From positions 62,001-126,000 of the forward strand of contig DLRW01000075.1 in assembly GCA_002501205.1 (NCBI GenBank): a stretch of DNA of 64,000 nt. The letters run 5' to 3'. A model generated the notes under the pieces. It did not search any database and was not told where the DNA came from. It was given only the letters and a program-made list of their open reading frames with translations. Of this stretch, positions 18,261 through 26,254 are shown in pieces. The position numbers were made by a program, and so were the translations under genes. Numbering within the stretch: position 1 is the first letter of the stretch; every line of letters begins with the position of its first letter. This DNA is from Flavobacteriales bacterium UBA7878. Its GTDB lineage: Bacteria; Bacteroidota; Bacteroidia; Flavobacteriales; Schleiferiaceae.

Positions 18261-20033
18261 TTGAAAGTCAATCTCTTTTTTCTTCGTTCATTCTTGCTCT
18301 TGTTTAGCTTGAGTTTGCAGGCTCAACTTAGCATGGAGGAGAATGTGGACTCCCTGAATAATCTTTATGCAAAAGGATTGTATGAAGAGCTTATTTATAT
18401 GGGGCAGTCCAATATTGCCGACTGGCCAGTTATGGACACTCTTAATAAGCACTATGGGCGTACCTTACTGAACCTGGGTAAGGCTTATGGACAATTAGAG
18501 GTCTATTCGGAGGCCATGCAGTATCACCGCAGAGCTCTGTCGGTGTACAAACAGATTTCAGACTCCTCTGGTGTGGCGAATGCCTATACTTATCTGGCCT
18601 CAATTTACTATAGCACGGAAGACTCGGCAGGGGCCTTCGCCAATTTACACTGGGCTCGTTCCTATTATCCCGATTCGGTTTCCAATACCGAAGAGATGCG
18701 CCATGCCTATATTTTAGGATTGCTTTACAAGAAATTCGGAACTCCAGAACGTGGCTTAGAGCTGATTGATAGCTTGATTCCTCATCTCCGCACCAATACC
18801 TATCTCTATGCTCAGGTAAATGTGGCGAGTATAGATCTTATGGACTCCATGGAGTTTTTAGTACGATACCCGGATATTCTGCTTCATATTGAAAGATCTA
18901 AGTTCTCTGTAGTATATCGTATCAAGGCTTTGGAAGAAGTGCTTATGCGAGCGAATGAGATTGGTCGGCAGGATATTATTGTGCGCTATCTGCCTAAGTT
19001 GGAAAGCTTAATGAAAGCCGGTGGTCGAAATGTGTCGGTGACCCAGAAGGCTCGCTATTACCGACTTAAGGCCGATGCTAAGGCTTATCTGAAGGACTAT
19101 CTCGCTGCCTACAAATTAATGAATGACTATACCAAGCATTTGGCGCAAATGGATTCGGTAAGAGGAGCTTCAGATTTGCAGAAATTAGAGACTCAGGTGC
19201 GACTTAAAGATGCGGAGTTGAATGCAAAGGAACTTAGTGTCGCCTTGCAAGACAGTAAACGCCAGACCTATATTTTGATCATTATTATTGTACTGGCCGG
19301 CATTATCATCTTTTTGATTTATCGCATTAATCGCAATACCCGCGAACGAAACAAGGCAATTGCCGAGGTAGCGGCCACCCGTGGGCGAATGCTATCCATT
19401 TTATCTCATGATATTCGCACACCGCTGAGCCAATTAATTGGAACCCTGGAGGCTTTTGAGGAAGGTGATTTGAATGTAACCGATCTAAAGGAAATGTTAG
19501 GTCCAATTAAAGCGGCGGCAGAAAGCACTAATAAGTTACTCGATAATACTGTGGCTTGGATTAATGTGAATCGAGCTGATTTTAAACTCAATCCAATTAG
19601 CTTTGATGTACAGGCCTTTTATGAGGATATCTTAAGCCATTTTAAAGCGGTAGCCCGTGCTAAGGAAGTAAGCTTTGAGCTGGATATTCAATTGAAGATA
19701 TTGCATGCCGATCGCTTTTTGGTGCAAACCACCCTTTTCAATTTAATTAGCAATGCCCTTAAATTCAGTGAGAAAGGAGGGCGATTAGTCTTGAAGAGTT
19801 ATCAGCGAAAGGATCGCAAGGTCTTGGAAGTATCGGATAATGGTCGTGGAATTAGCGAGGCCAATTTGGAGATTATTCGCTGGGAGATGCGCATAAGTAC
19901 CCAGGGAACCCATCGCGAAAGCGGAGGTGGCTTAGGTTTAACCATTGTTCGCGATGCCTGTCATAAGCTGGATGCCGATTTTGAAATTGATAGTATTGAA
20001 GGTCAAGGGACCAATTGCCGAATAGTTTTCTAG
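18261..20033 (+). CDS. TPR-containing sensor histidine kinase
   Basis: The frame starts at TTG 18261, which supplies a signal peptide (MKVNLFFLRSFLLLFSLSLQ); no ATG gives one. The 590-residue protein has a periplasmic TPR region (about 45-325), one membrane helix (about 336-356, YILIIIIVLAGIIIFLIY) and a cytoplasmic kinase. His383 in ILSHDIRTPLSQLIG is the phosphorylation site. The ATPase domain has an N-box (LISNALKFSE), a G1 box DNGRGI and a G2 box GGGLGLTIV. No response regulator is adjacent, so the partner is unknown. It is followed closely by a Nif3-like gene. Confidence 0.9.
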   Translation: MKVNLFFLRSFLLLFSLSLQAQLSMEENVDSLNNLYAKGLYEELIYMGQSNIADWPVMDTLNKHYGRTLLNLGKAYGQLEVYSEAMQYHRRALSVYKQISDSSGVANAYTYLASIYYSTEDSAGAFANLHWARSYYPDSVSNTEEMRHAYILGLLYKKFGTPERGLELIDSLIPHLRTNTYLYAQVNVASIDLMDSMEFLVRYPDILLHIERSKFSVVYRIKALEEVLMRANEIGRQDIIVRYLPKLESLMKAGGRNVSVTQKARYYRLKADAKAYLKDYLAAYKLMNDYTKHLAQMDSVRGASDLQKLETQVRLKDAELNAKELSVALQDSKRQTYILIIIIVLAGIIIFLIYRINRNTRERNKAIAEVAATRGRMLSILSHDIRTPLSQLIGTLEAFEEGDLNVTDLKEMLGPIKAAAESTNKLLDNTVAWINVNRADFKLNPISFDVQAFYEDILSHFKAVARAKEVSFELDIQLKILHADRFLVQTTLFNLISNALKFSEKGGRLVLKSYQRKDRKVLEVSDNGRGISEANLEIIRWEMRISTQGTHRESGGGLGLTIVRDACHKLDADFEIDSIEGQGTNCRIVF

Positions 20034-20047
20034 CTTCGCAGAGCAAG

Positions 20048-21148
20048 ATGAGAAAGATGCAGATAGCGGAAATCATTCGTGTTTTAGAAGATTGGGCTCC
20101 CTTAGCTTATCAGGAGTCTTATGATAATAGCAAATTACTTTTTGGTCAAAAGGATAGAGAGCTGAACCAGGTACTGGTTTCTCTCGATATAACGGAGGCT
20201 ATTGTGGATGAGGCCCTGCAGAAAGGGGCTCAAATGATCATTAGTCACCATCCTTTGATTTTCGGTGGACTCAAGTCGCTTACCGGAAAAAATGATGCGG
20301 AACGAGCATTGATCAAAGCCATTCAAAATAATATTGCAATTTATGCCCTGCATACCAATTTGGATAATGTGTCCAGTGGGGTGAATGCTGAGATTGGTCG
20401 CAGGTTAGGAATAGCTAAACCAAAGATATTGGCACCGCGTACCGGCGTATTAAAGAAATTGGTGGTCTTTGTGCCTCATAATAATGTGCAGTCGCTTAGC
20501 GAAGCTTTATGGGCGGCTGGAGCTGGAACGATCGGAAATTATGATCAATGCAGTTTTCGATCGGAAGGAAAAGGGACTTTTCGCGCATCAACAAATGCAA
20601 AACCTACTCTTGGTGAAATTGGAAGCCTGCATCAGGAAGAGGAGTTTCGCTTGGAGCTTTTGGTCGAAGGAGCAAAGCTAGCAGCCGTTTTAAAGGCTAT
20701 GCAACTGAATCATCCCTATGAGGAGGTAGCCTATGAGATTTATGCGATTGAAAATGCCCATCAGGAAATAGGATCCGGGATGTATGGTGATTTAGCAGAA
20801 GCCATTTCAAGTCAGGAAATATTAAAGCAAATCAAGCAAACTTTTGGTGGGATGGTACGCTATACCCGGCCCCAGAAGGAAGAAATTAAAAGAATAGCCT
20901 GGTGTGGAGGTAGCGGTAGTTTCCTCTTATCCAGTGCGAAAGCAATTGGGGCTGATTTATTTCTAAGTTCCGACTTTAAATATCATCAATTTTTTGAGGC
21001 TGATAACCAGATACTTATTGCAGATATTGGTCATTACGAGAATGAACAATACACTATCGGCCTGATTGCCGAATATTTGCGAAAAAAATTCCCTAATTTT
21101 GCCGTTCTTTTAACGGAAAACAGTACCAACCCGATCAATTATTTATAG
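20048..21148 (+). CDS. Nif3-like dinuclear metal centre protein (YbgI family)
   Basis: A 366-residue protein from ATG 20048, 14 bases after the kinase stop; a longer frame from 20015 would overlap the kinase. Metal-binding motifs of the Nif3/YbgI family are visible: SHHPLIFGGLKSL and LHTNLDNVSSGVN in the N-terminal part, and IGHYENEQYTIGL near the C-terminus. An inserted middle domain (about 130-235) is typical of the longer family members. The family is often annotated as GTP cyclohydrolase I type 2, but its true role is not settled. It lies 4 bases before the coiled-coil gene, a pairing common in Bacteroidota. Confidence 0.9.
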   Translation: MRKMQIAEIIRVLEDWAPLAYQESYDNSKLLFGQKDRELNQVLVSLDITEAIVDEALQKGAQMIISHHPLIFGGLKSLTGKNDAERALIKAIQNNIAIYALHTNLDNVSSGVNAEIGRRLGIAKPKILAPRTGVLKKLVVFVPHNNVQSLSEALWAAGAGTIGNYDQCSFRSEGKGTFRASTNAKPTLGEIGSLHQEEEFRLELLVEGAKLAAVLKAMQLNHPYEEVAYEIYAIENAHQEIGSGMYGDLAEAISSQEILKQIKQTFGGMVRYTRPQKEEIKRIAWCGGSGSFLLSSAKAIGADLFLSSDFKYHQFFEADNQILIADIGHYENEQYTIGLIAEYLRKKFPNFAVLLTENSTNPINYL

Positions 21149-21152
21149 CTCT

Positions 21153-21929
21153 ATGGCTAAAGAAGTTACTGTTGAAGAAAAGTTACGCGCTCTCTACGAT
21201 CTTCAGCTCATTGATTCCCGAATTGATAAAATCCGCAGCATCCGCGGGGAACTACCTTTAGAGGTAGAAGACCTTGAGGATGAGATTGGTGGATTGGAAA
21301 CCCGTGTCGAAAAGTTAAACGTCGACATCGACGAGTTGGATCAGGAGGTGAAAGCCAAAAAAAACCTGATCAAAGACTCTGAGGAGAAGATCAAAAAATA
21401 CGAGTCGCAGCAGAAAAACGTTCGCAACAACCGCGAGTTTGATGCACTTTCTAAAGAAATCGAATTCCAGGAATTGGAAATTCAATTGGCTGAAAAACGC
21501 ATTAAAGAGTTTAAAGCCAAAATCGATAATAAGAAAGAAGCTATTGCCGGCGCTGATGAGAAATTAGCAGAACGCAAATCTCACCTGGAATTCAAGAAAG
21601 GTGAGTTGGATAGCATTCTTAAGGAAACTCAAGAGGAAGAAGATCTTCTTTTGAAAGAATCCGCCAAACAGCAAAAGGTAATCGAGGAGCGCTTATTAAA
21701 AGCCTATACTCGTTTACGTAATAGCGCTCGTAACGGCTTGGCAGTAGTGCCGGTTGAGCGTGGTGCTTCAGGTGGTTCCTTCTTTACCATTCCTCCACAA
21801 CGTCAGTTAGAAATCGCCGCCCGGAAGAAAATCATCACCGATGAGCATTCTGGACGTATTCTGGTTGACCCCGAATTAGCTCGGGAAGAGGAAGAGAAAA
21901 TGGAGAAGCTTTTTACTTCTAAAAAGTAA
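21153..21929 (+). CDS. Coiled-coil protein of the C4 zinc-ribbon family, cysteines lost
   Basis: A 258-residue protein. Residues about 10-185 form a long charged coiled coil (many Glu/Lys heptads). The C-terminal part contains PPQRQLEIAARKKII and SGRILVDPELAREEEEKMEK, the typical end of the zinc-ribbon family found beside Nif3-like genes. In that family the ribbon reads C-x-x-C and C-x-x-C. Here the corresponding places read ASGGS and DEHSG, and the whole protein has no cysteine, so it cannot form a Cys4 zinc site. Function is unknown. It ends the kinase-Nif3-coiled-coil operon. Confidence 0.88.
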   Translation: MAKEVTVEEKLRALYDLQLIDSRIDKIRSIRGELPLEVEDLEDEIGGLETRVEKLNVDIDELDQEVKAKKNLIKDSEEKIKKYESQQKNVRNNREFDALSKEIEFQELEIQLAEKRIKEFKAKIDNKKEAIAGADEKLAERKSHLEFKKGELDSILKETQEEEDLLLKESAKQQKVIEERLLKAYTRLRNSARNGLAVVPVERGASGGSFFTIPPQRQLEIAARKKIITDEHSGRILVDPELAREEEEKMEKLFTSKK

Positions 21930-21946
21930 ATCATATTGCATCTTTG

Positions 21947-21972
21947 AGGGATCCTTAGCGATCCCTTTTTTT
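21947..21972 (+). terminator. Rho-independent terminator touching the next start codon
   Basis: AGGGATC pairs with GATCCCT around a 6-base loop, followed by seven Ts (21966-21972). The next base begins the ATG of the TPR gene, so that gene's initiation region lies inside the terminator. Confidence 0.8.
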
Positions 21973-23436
21973 ATGCGACATTTTTACCTACTCATTTTTA
22001 GCCTGGCCTTGTTTTCAGGCACCGCACAAAAGGTGGAATTTAATAAGGCTATGGAAGACGGCATCCAGGCGATTGCCGAACTTCGCTATGGCGATCTCCA
22101 TCAAATCTTGACTCGCGAGCGCAAAGCAAATCCGGGCAATCGGGTTCCTGATTATTTGGAAGCGGCCGCTCTTTGTATCCGCGGGTTTTTCGTGGAGAAT
22201 GAAGAATGGTATTCCAATAATGAGGCTCGACTGGATAAGCTCTTTAGTCGGGTAGAAGAACTCCCCGATACCGAGCCCTACAAGCGTGTGTTCCTGGCAG
22301 AAATGGCTTTAGGTCGCAGTGGTATCCACGGCAAGTATAAAAACAATATCAAAGCAGCATGGGGCTTTTACCGGGCCTATAACTTGTTGGACGATAACCT
22401 CCGGGAATTCCCCAATTTCATTCCTACTTTGATCCCATTTGGGGTGCTGCAAACCGCAGTTGGGAGTTTGCCTTCTGACTATAAATCGGTAGCGTCCTTA
22501 TTTGGCTTTAAAGGCAATATTGAGGAGGGTCTAAAAATGATCCGCAAAGCCTATTACTATAGCTTGGCTGATCCTAAACTGAAGTTCCATCGCGATTACT
22601 TTGGCTTTGTCTATGCCTATGTGAATTATGAGCTTGAAACAGAGGAACAGGTGAGTTTGTATACCCTGGGGATGGATGTAGATGCCTCCTCCTTTTTTAG
22701 CTATTTAGAGGCCCAGCAAAAACTTCGTTCTGGTGAAGCGGGTGAAGCTTTAAAGCTCTTGCAAAACCGTCCTTCAAGCGAAGAATATTTGGAAGTTCCC
22801 TTCTTTGAGTATTACACCGGTAAGGTTGCTTTAATGATAAAGCCGGAAGAAGCTTACAAGCACTTGCACTTGTTTTTGAAGACCGCCAAGGATGAGGAGC
22901 ATCGCAAGTCCGCATATCGTTATTTAGCATGGTATCATTTGTTAAATGGTCAGAAGGCTGAGGCTGAAGCCTATCGACAAAAGATAATGCAGGAACCGGA
23001 GACCTTAACGGGCTCCGATAAACAGGCACTGGATGAAGCAAATCGCGGATTTAATTTGGCATTGATCAAGGCCCGATTGGATTTTGATGCCGGTCGTTAT
23101 GCAAGAATCGTTGAGAACCTCAAACCCGAAGGAGTGGAGGATTGCTGTCGTAAAAATTGGGAGCGACAAGAATACCATTACCGTAGAGCACGGGCCCTGC
23201 AAGAATTAGGATTGATTGATCAAGCCATCCCCGCCTTCTTAAAGGCAATGGAATATCAGGATCCTGTAAGCTTTAGTTTGGCCAATAGCACCTTGCAAGT
23301 AGCAGTTTTGTTTGAGCATAAGGGAAATTGGTCGCAAAGCAAGCGTTATTTCAAAGAGGCTTTGGCCTTACAAGGATACCCTTTTCACGAAGGTGTACAG
23401 CAAAAAGCAAAAGCTGGATTAGAGCGTTTGCCTTAG
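21973..23436 (+). CDS. Exported TPR-like protein, function unknown
   Basis: A 487-residue protein with a short signal peptide (MRHFYLLIFSLALFSGTAQ), which supports this start even though it abuts a terminator. The rest is alpha-helical with TPR-like pairs, for example EEGLKMIRKAYYYSLADPKL and QAIPAFLKAMEYQDPVSFSL, and a final helix pair ending KAKAGLERLP. It is probably a periplasmic scaffold. I do not recognise a named family. It lies 34 bases before lgt. Confidence 0.8.
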   Translation: MRHFYLLIFSLALFSGTAQKVEFNKAMEDGIQAIAELRYGDLHQILTRERKANPGNRVPDYLEAAALCIRGFFVENEEWYSNNEARLDKLFSRVEELPDTEPYKRVFLAEMALGRSGIHGKYKNNIKAAWGFYRAYNLLDDNLREFPNFIPTLIPFGVLQTAVGSLPSDYKSVASLFGFKGNIEEGLKMIRKAYYYSLADPKLKFHRDYFGFVYAYVNYELETEEQVSLYTLGMDVDASSFFSYLEAQQKLRSGEAGEALKLLQNRPSSEEYLEVPFFEYYTGKVALMIKPEEAYKHLHLFLKTAKDEEHRKSAYRYLAWYHLLNGQKAEAEAYRQKIMQEPETLTGSDKQALDEANRGFNLALIKARLDFDAGRYARIVENLKPEGVEDCCRKNWERQEYHYRRARALQELGLIDQAIPAFLKAMEYQDPVSFSLANSTLQVAVLFEHKGNWSQSKRYFKEALALQGYPFHEGVQQKAKAGLERLP

Positions 23437-23470
23437 ATGAATTTCATAATTTCCCCAGCAAATCATTAAG

Positions 23471-24550
23471 ATGGATCAACTGCTGAGTATCACATGGGAC
23501 GCGGGTCGCGGTATTGACCTGGGTTTTTTTACCCTTCGCTATTATAGCCTGCTCTTTGCGCTGGGCTTTGTACTGGGCTACTTCATCATGAAACGGATTT
23601 TTAAGCGTGAAGGAATTCCCATTGAAAAGTTGGATACCCTTTTAACTTATACGGTGGTAGCCACTATTGTTGGCGCTCGTTTAGGTCATGTTTTCTTTTA
23701 TCAGTGGGATTATTATTCGCAGCATCCCTGGGATATTATTAAAGTTTGGGAAGGCGGCTTAGCTAGTCATGGTGCTGCAGTTGCGATTATTATCGCTATG
23801 ATTATTTATTCCAAGAAGGTCCTCGGGAAATCTACCTTATGGATATTGGATCGGGTAGTAATTACCGTGGCTTTAGCCGGATGTTTTATTCGTTTAGGCA
23901 ATTTCGCCAACTCCGAAATTTATGGGGATGTCTCTAATTCTGCTTGGGAAATGGTCTTTACCAATCCAGTTCGGGAGCGCATACTTAATACCACTGGCGA
24001 TGCGATAAGTGAAATTGAATTCATCGAAAAGGAGGAATACGAGATTACCGATACAATAACCTATCCCATCTATGATTTGGAGGTTCATTTCAATCCGAAA
24101 TTCCCAAGTCGTGAAGCTGCTCAGACCTACTTTATTCAGCACGTAAAGCCATTATTGGCAAGTGCCATGAAAGAGGATAAAAACCTGCTGATTACCGGAA
24201 CTGAATTTGAATGGGATGAATCAGAAACCATGGTTGGCACTATCGAGGCTAGAGGCTATCCCCGCCGGCCTACCCAGATATTTGAAGCCTTGGCTTATCT
24301 GGCCATCTTCTTTATCCTGGCCCGTTTGTATTTGGTTGCAGATGTCCGTCAGCGAGTAGGAATGCTCTTCGGTCTATTCCTAATCTTGGTTTTTGGATTC
24401 CGATTCGCGATCGAGTTTTTAAAAGAGAATCAGGTTAGTGCGGAAGAAGGTCGTGCCTTTAATATTGGTCAGAGTTTAAGCATCCCACTGGTTATTGCCG
24501 GTTTGTATTTCAGCATTTTCGCTAAAAAATTGAAGAATGAAAAAGAGTAA
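23471..24550 (+). CDS. lgt: Prolipoprotein diacylglyceryl transferase with a large insertion
   Basis: Lgt moves diacylglycerol from phosphatidylglycerol to the lipobox cysteine of prolipoproteins in the inner membrane. Seen here are GARLGHVFFYQWDYY, GGLASHGAAVAI, FIRLGNFANSEIYGD (near 145) and YPRRPTQIFEALAYLAIF (from 263). Between the last two is an extra segment of about 110 residues (152-262, polar, with PSREAAQTYF), which makes the protein 359 residues instead of ~270-290. Several lipoprotein substrates are encoded nearby. The 3' end overlaps the next gene by 14 bases. Confidence 0.93.
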   Translation: MDQLLSITWDAGRGIDLGFFTLRYYSLLFALGFVLGYFIMKRIFKREGIPIEKLDTLLTYTVVATIVGARLGHVFFYQWDYYSQHPWDIIKVWEGGLASHGAAVAIIIAMIIYSKKVLGKSTLWILDRVVITVALAGCFIRLGNFANSEIYGDVSNSAWEMVFTNPVRERILNTTGDAISEIEFIEKEEYEITDTITYPIYDLEVHFNPKFPSREAAQTYFIQHVKPLLASAMKEDKNLLITGTEFEWDESETMVGTIEARGYPRRPTQIFEALAYLAIFFILARLYLVADVRQRVGMLFGLFLILVFGFRFAIEFLKENQVSAEEGRAFNIGQSLSIPLVIAGLYFSIFAKKLKNEKE

Positions 24551-25067
24551 GCAGCGCATCATTGCGATTGTACTATTAATTGCCTTGGCTTTGTGGATTG
24601 TAATTTCTGTGATTCCTAAAGGAACAAGCGGTCGCTCCAGTGATCGTCAGGTAGCACCTTCCAAGGCGGAGCCTCCTTTTACCAAGGAAGCAGAATTGGC
24701 GATTCTCGATACTTCGGGCACTGATGTATTAATGAACCTGGATATTGAATTAGCGGAGTCTGTAGCCGAAATCCAGTACGGTATGATGTACCGCAAAAGT
24801 ATGGATCGCAATATGGGAATGCTTTTTATTATGGGTAGTGAAGCCCCGCGTTCCTTCTATATGAAGAACACTTATGTTCCCTTGGATATCATTTTCATTA
24901 ATGATGATATGAAGATCGTGAGCATTCAGAAAAATGCGAAGCCTTTGGATGAAACTTCATTGCCAAGTGAAGGTCCTGCCTCTTTGGTTTTAGAAGTAAA
25001 AGGTGGCCTTAGTGATGAGCTAGGTTTAGTGAAAGGCCAAAAAATTCGCTGGAATCGCCTACATTAA
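24537..25067 (+). CDS. DUF192 family membrane-anchored protein
   Basis: A 176-residue protein with an N-terminal membrane anchor (IIAIVLLIALALWIVISVI). A DUF192 domain follows (about 60-172): ELAESVAEIQYGMMYRKSMD, NMGMLFIMGSEAPRSFYMKN, and YVPLDIIFINDDMKIVSI. The domain's biochemical role is not known. It overlaps lgt by 14 bases and is 4 bases from the next gene, so all three probably share a transcript. Confidence 0.9.
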   Translation: MKKSKQRIIAIVLLIALALWIVISVIPKGTSGRSSDRQVAPSKAEPPFTKEAELAILDTSGTDVLMNLDIELAESVAEIQYGMMYRKSMDRNMGMLFIMGSEAPRSFYMKNTYVPLDIIFINDDMKIVSIQKNAKPLDETSLPSEGPASLVLEVKGGLSDELGLVKGQKIRWNRLH

Positions 25068-25071
25068 AGGC

Positions 25072-25494
25072 ATGAAAAAGATCGGTATTTTATTGGCCTT
25101 AATGCTATTTGGTATTTCCGCGCAGGCTCAGGTAGAGGTAGATCCTGAAGGTTTCGAAACCTTTAAAATGCAAGAGGGAGATACTACCTACCTTATGAAA
25201 AAGTACTTCATGGTTTTTTTGAAAAGAGGCACGGAGCGTAGTCAGGATCAAGCCGAAGCTATGAAAATTCAGACCGCTCACCTGGCTCATATGGGTTCAC
25301 TGGCCACTATTGGTCAACTGGATTTGGCGGGCCCCATGGGCGATGATACTGATTTAAGAGGAATCGTAGTATTAAGAGTTCCAACTATGGAAGCTGCTGA
25401 AGCCTGTGTAAAGGCAGATCCTGCGGTTCGAGCCAAGAGATTGAGCTACGAAATTCACCCCTGGTGGGCAGCAGTAGGTAGTAAATTACGTTAA
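25072..25494 (+). CDS. Exported YCII-like domain protein
   Basis: A 140-residue protein with a signal peptide (KKIGILLALMLFGISAQAQ) and a YCII-like ferredoxin-fold domain: YFMVFLKRGTERSQDQAEA, HLAHMGSLATIGQLDLAGPM and VLRVPTMEAAEACVKADPAV, ending EIHPWWAAVGSKLR. Secreted YCII-like proteins are frequent in Bacteroidota but have no assigned reaction. Its last 4 bases overlap the end of the convergent NlpC/P60 gene. Confidence 0.82.
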   Translation: MKKIGILLALMLFGISAQAQVEVDPEGFETFKMQEGDTTYLMKKYFMVFLKRGTERSQDQAEAMKIQTAHLAHMGSLATIGQLDLAGPMGDDTDLRGIVVLRVPTMEAAEACVKADPAVRAKRLSYEIHPWWAAVGSKLR

Positions 25495-26069
25495 GCTTTA
25501 TAGCGTCCTCCTTTAAAAAAGCGCTTAGACCAATAGGAGTTGGTTAGAGATGAGATCATCACCCCTCGGCTAGAACTGGTGTGTGCAAATTGATCATCAC
25601 CAAGGTAAATTCCAACATGATCGATTCGACGGCCCCGCACCTTAAAGAATACCAGGTCACCAAATTCCAATTCATCCTGATTTAAGGCTTCCATTTCGGA
25701 AAAGATATCCTCGGCTCGTCGTCCCTGGAATTCGCGTTTAAAGACCTCCTGATAGGCGATAATCACAAAACCGCTGCAATCCACTCCTTTTTTGGTCATA
25801 CCTCCCATTCGGTGTGGAGTGCCATACCAGTCATCGATAAAGCTTTCTAAATCCTTTTCCTTAGCATCGAGGGCCGGCGCTTCTTCGATCTCTTCCGAAT
25901 TGCTTTTTGGCTTAGTAGTTTTATCCTTTTTTGAATTAAGGATTTCATGCTCAAACTGCGGTGCAGACTTGGGTTTGCTTTTAGCAGGACTGCGTTGCAA
26001 ACTTCCACAGGAAGAGAGTAGGAGAATAAAGCTAAGTGCCAGTATGTATTTTGAATAGCGCCAAAACAT
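25491..26069 (-). CDS. NlpC/P60 (C40) peptidase lipoprotein
   Basis: A 192-residue lipoprotein. The signal sequence ends in the lipobox LSSC with the modified Cys21. After a Lys/Ser/Glu-rich linker (about 25-72) comes an NlpC/P60 domain with Cys98 in KKGVDCSGFV, His151 in DHVGIYLGDD and His163 in FAHTSSSRG, the expected catalytic triad. Such enzymes cut peptide cross-links in peptidoglycan. It is probably in the outer membrane facing the periplasm. The gene stands alone, convergent with the YCII gene. Confidence 0.93.
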   Translation of the reverse strand: MFWRYSKYILALSFILLLSSCGSLQRSPAKSKPKSAPQFEHEILNSKKDKTTKPKSNSEEIEEAPALDAKEKDLESFIDDWYGTPHRMGGMTKKGVDCSGFVIIAYQEVFKREFQGRRAEDIFSEMEALNQDELEFGDLVFFKVRGRRIDHVGIYLGDDQFAHTSSSRGVMISSLTNSYWSKRFFKGGRYKA

Positions 26070-26142
26070 AGGTCAAATTTCGGTAAGGAAATGAGATCTG
26101 CAGCCTCGGAATTGAATTGTTATCGACAGGTCGATATGAACT

Positions 26143-26167
26143 AAAAAACCCCGTTTAAACGGGGTTT
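26143..26167 (-). terminator. Rho-independent terminator of the M1 peptidase gene
   Basis: The palindrome AAACCCCG TTTAAA CGGGGTTT (26146-26167), read on the minus strand, ends in a run of Ts. It lies about 90 bases after the peptidase stop. Confidence 0.85.
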
Positions 26168-26254
26168 CTAGAGGGGGGAAGGTTCCAATAGTTTTCACTA
26201 TTTCCTTTTCCAAAGTTCGTTGATGGAGCTTCTAAAGGAAATAGGCCATTTGCC

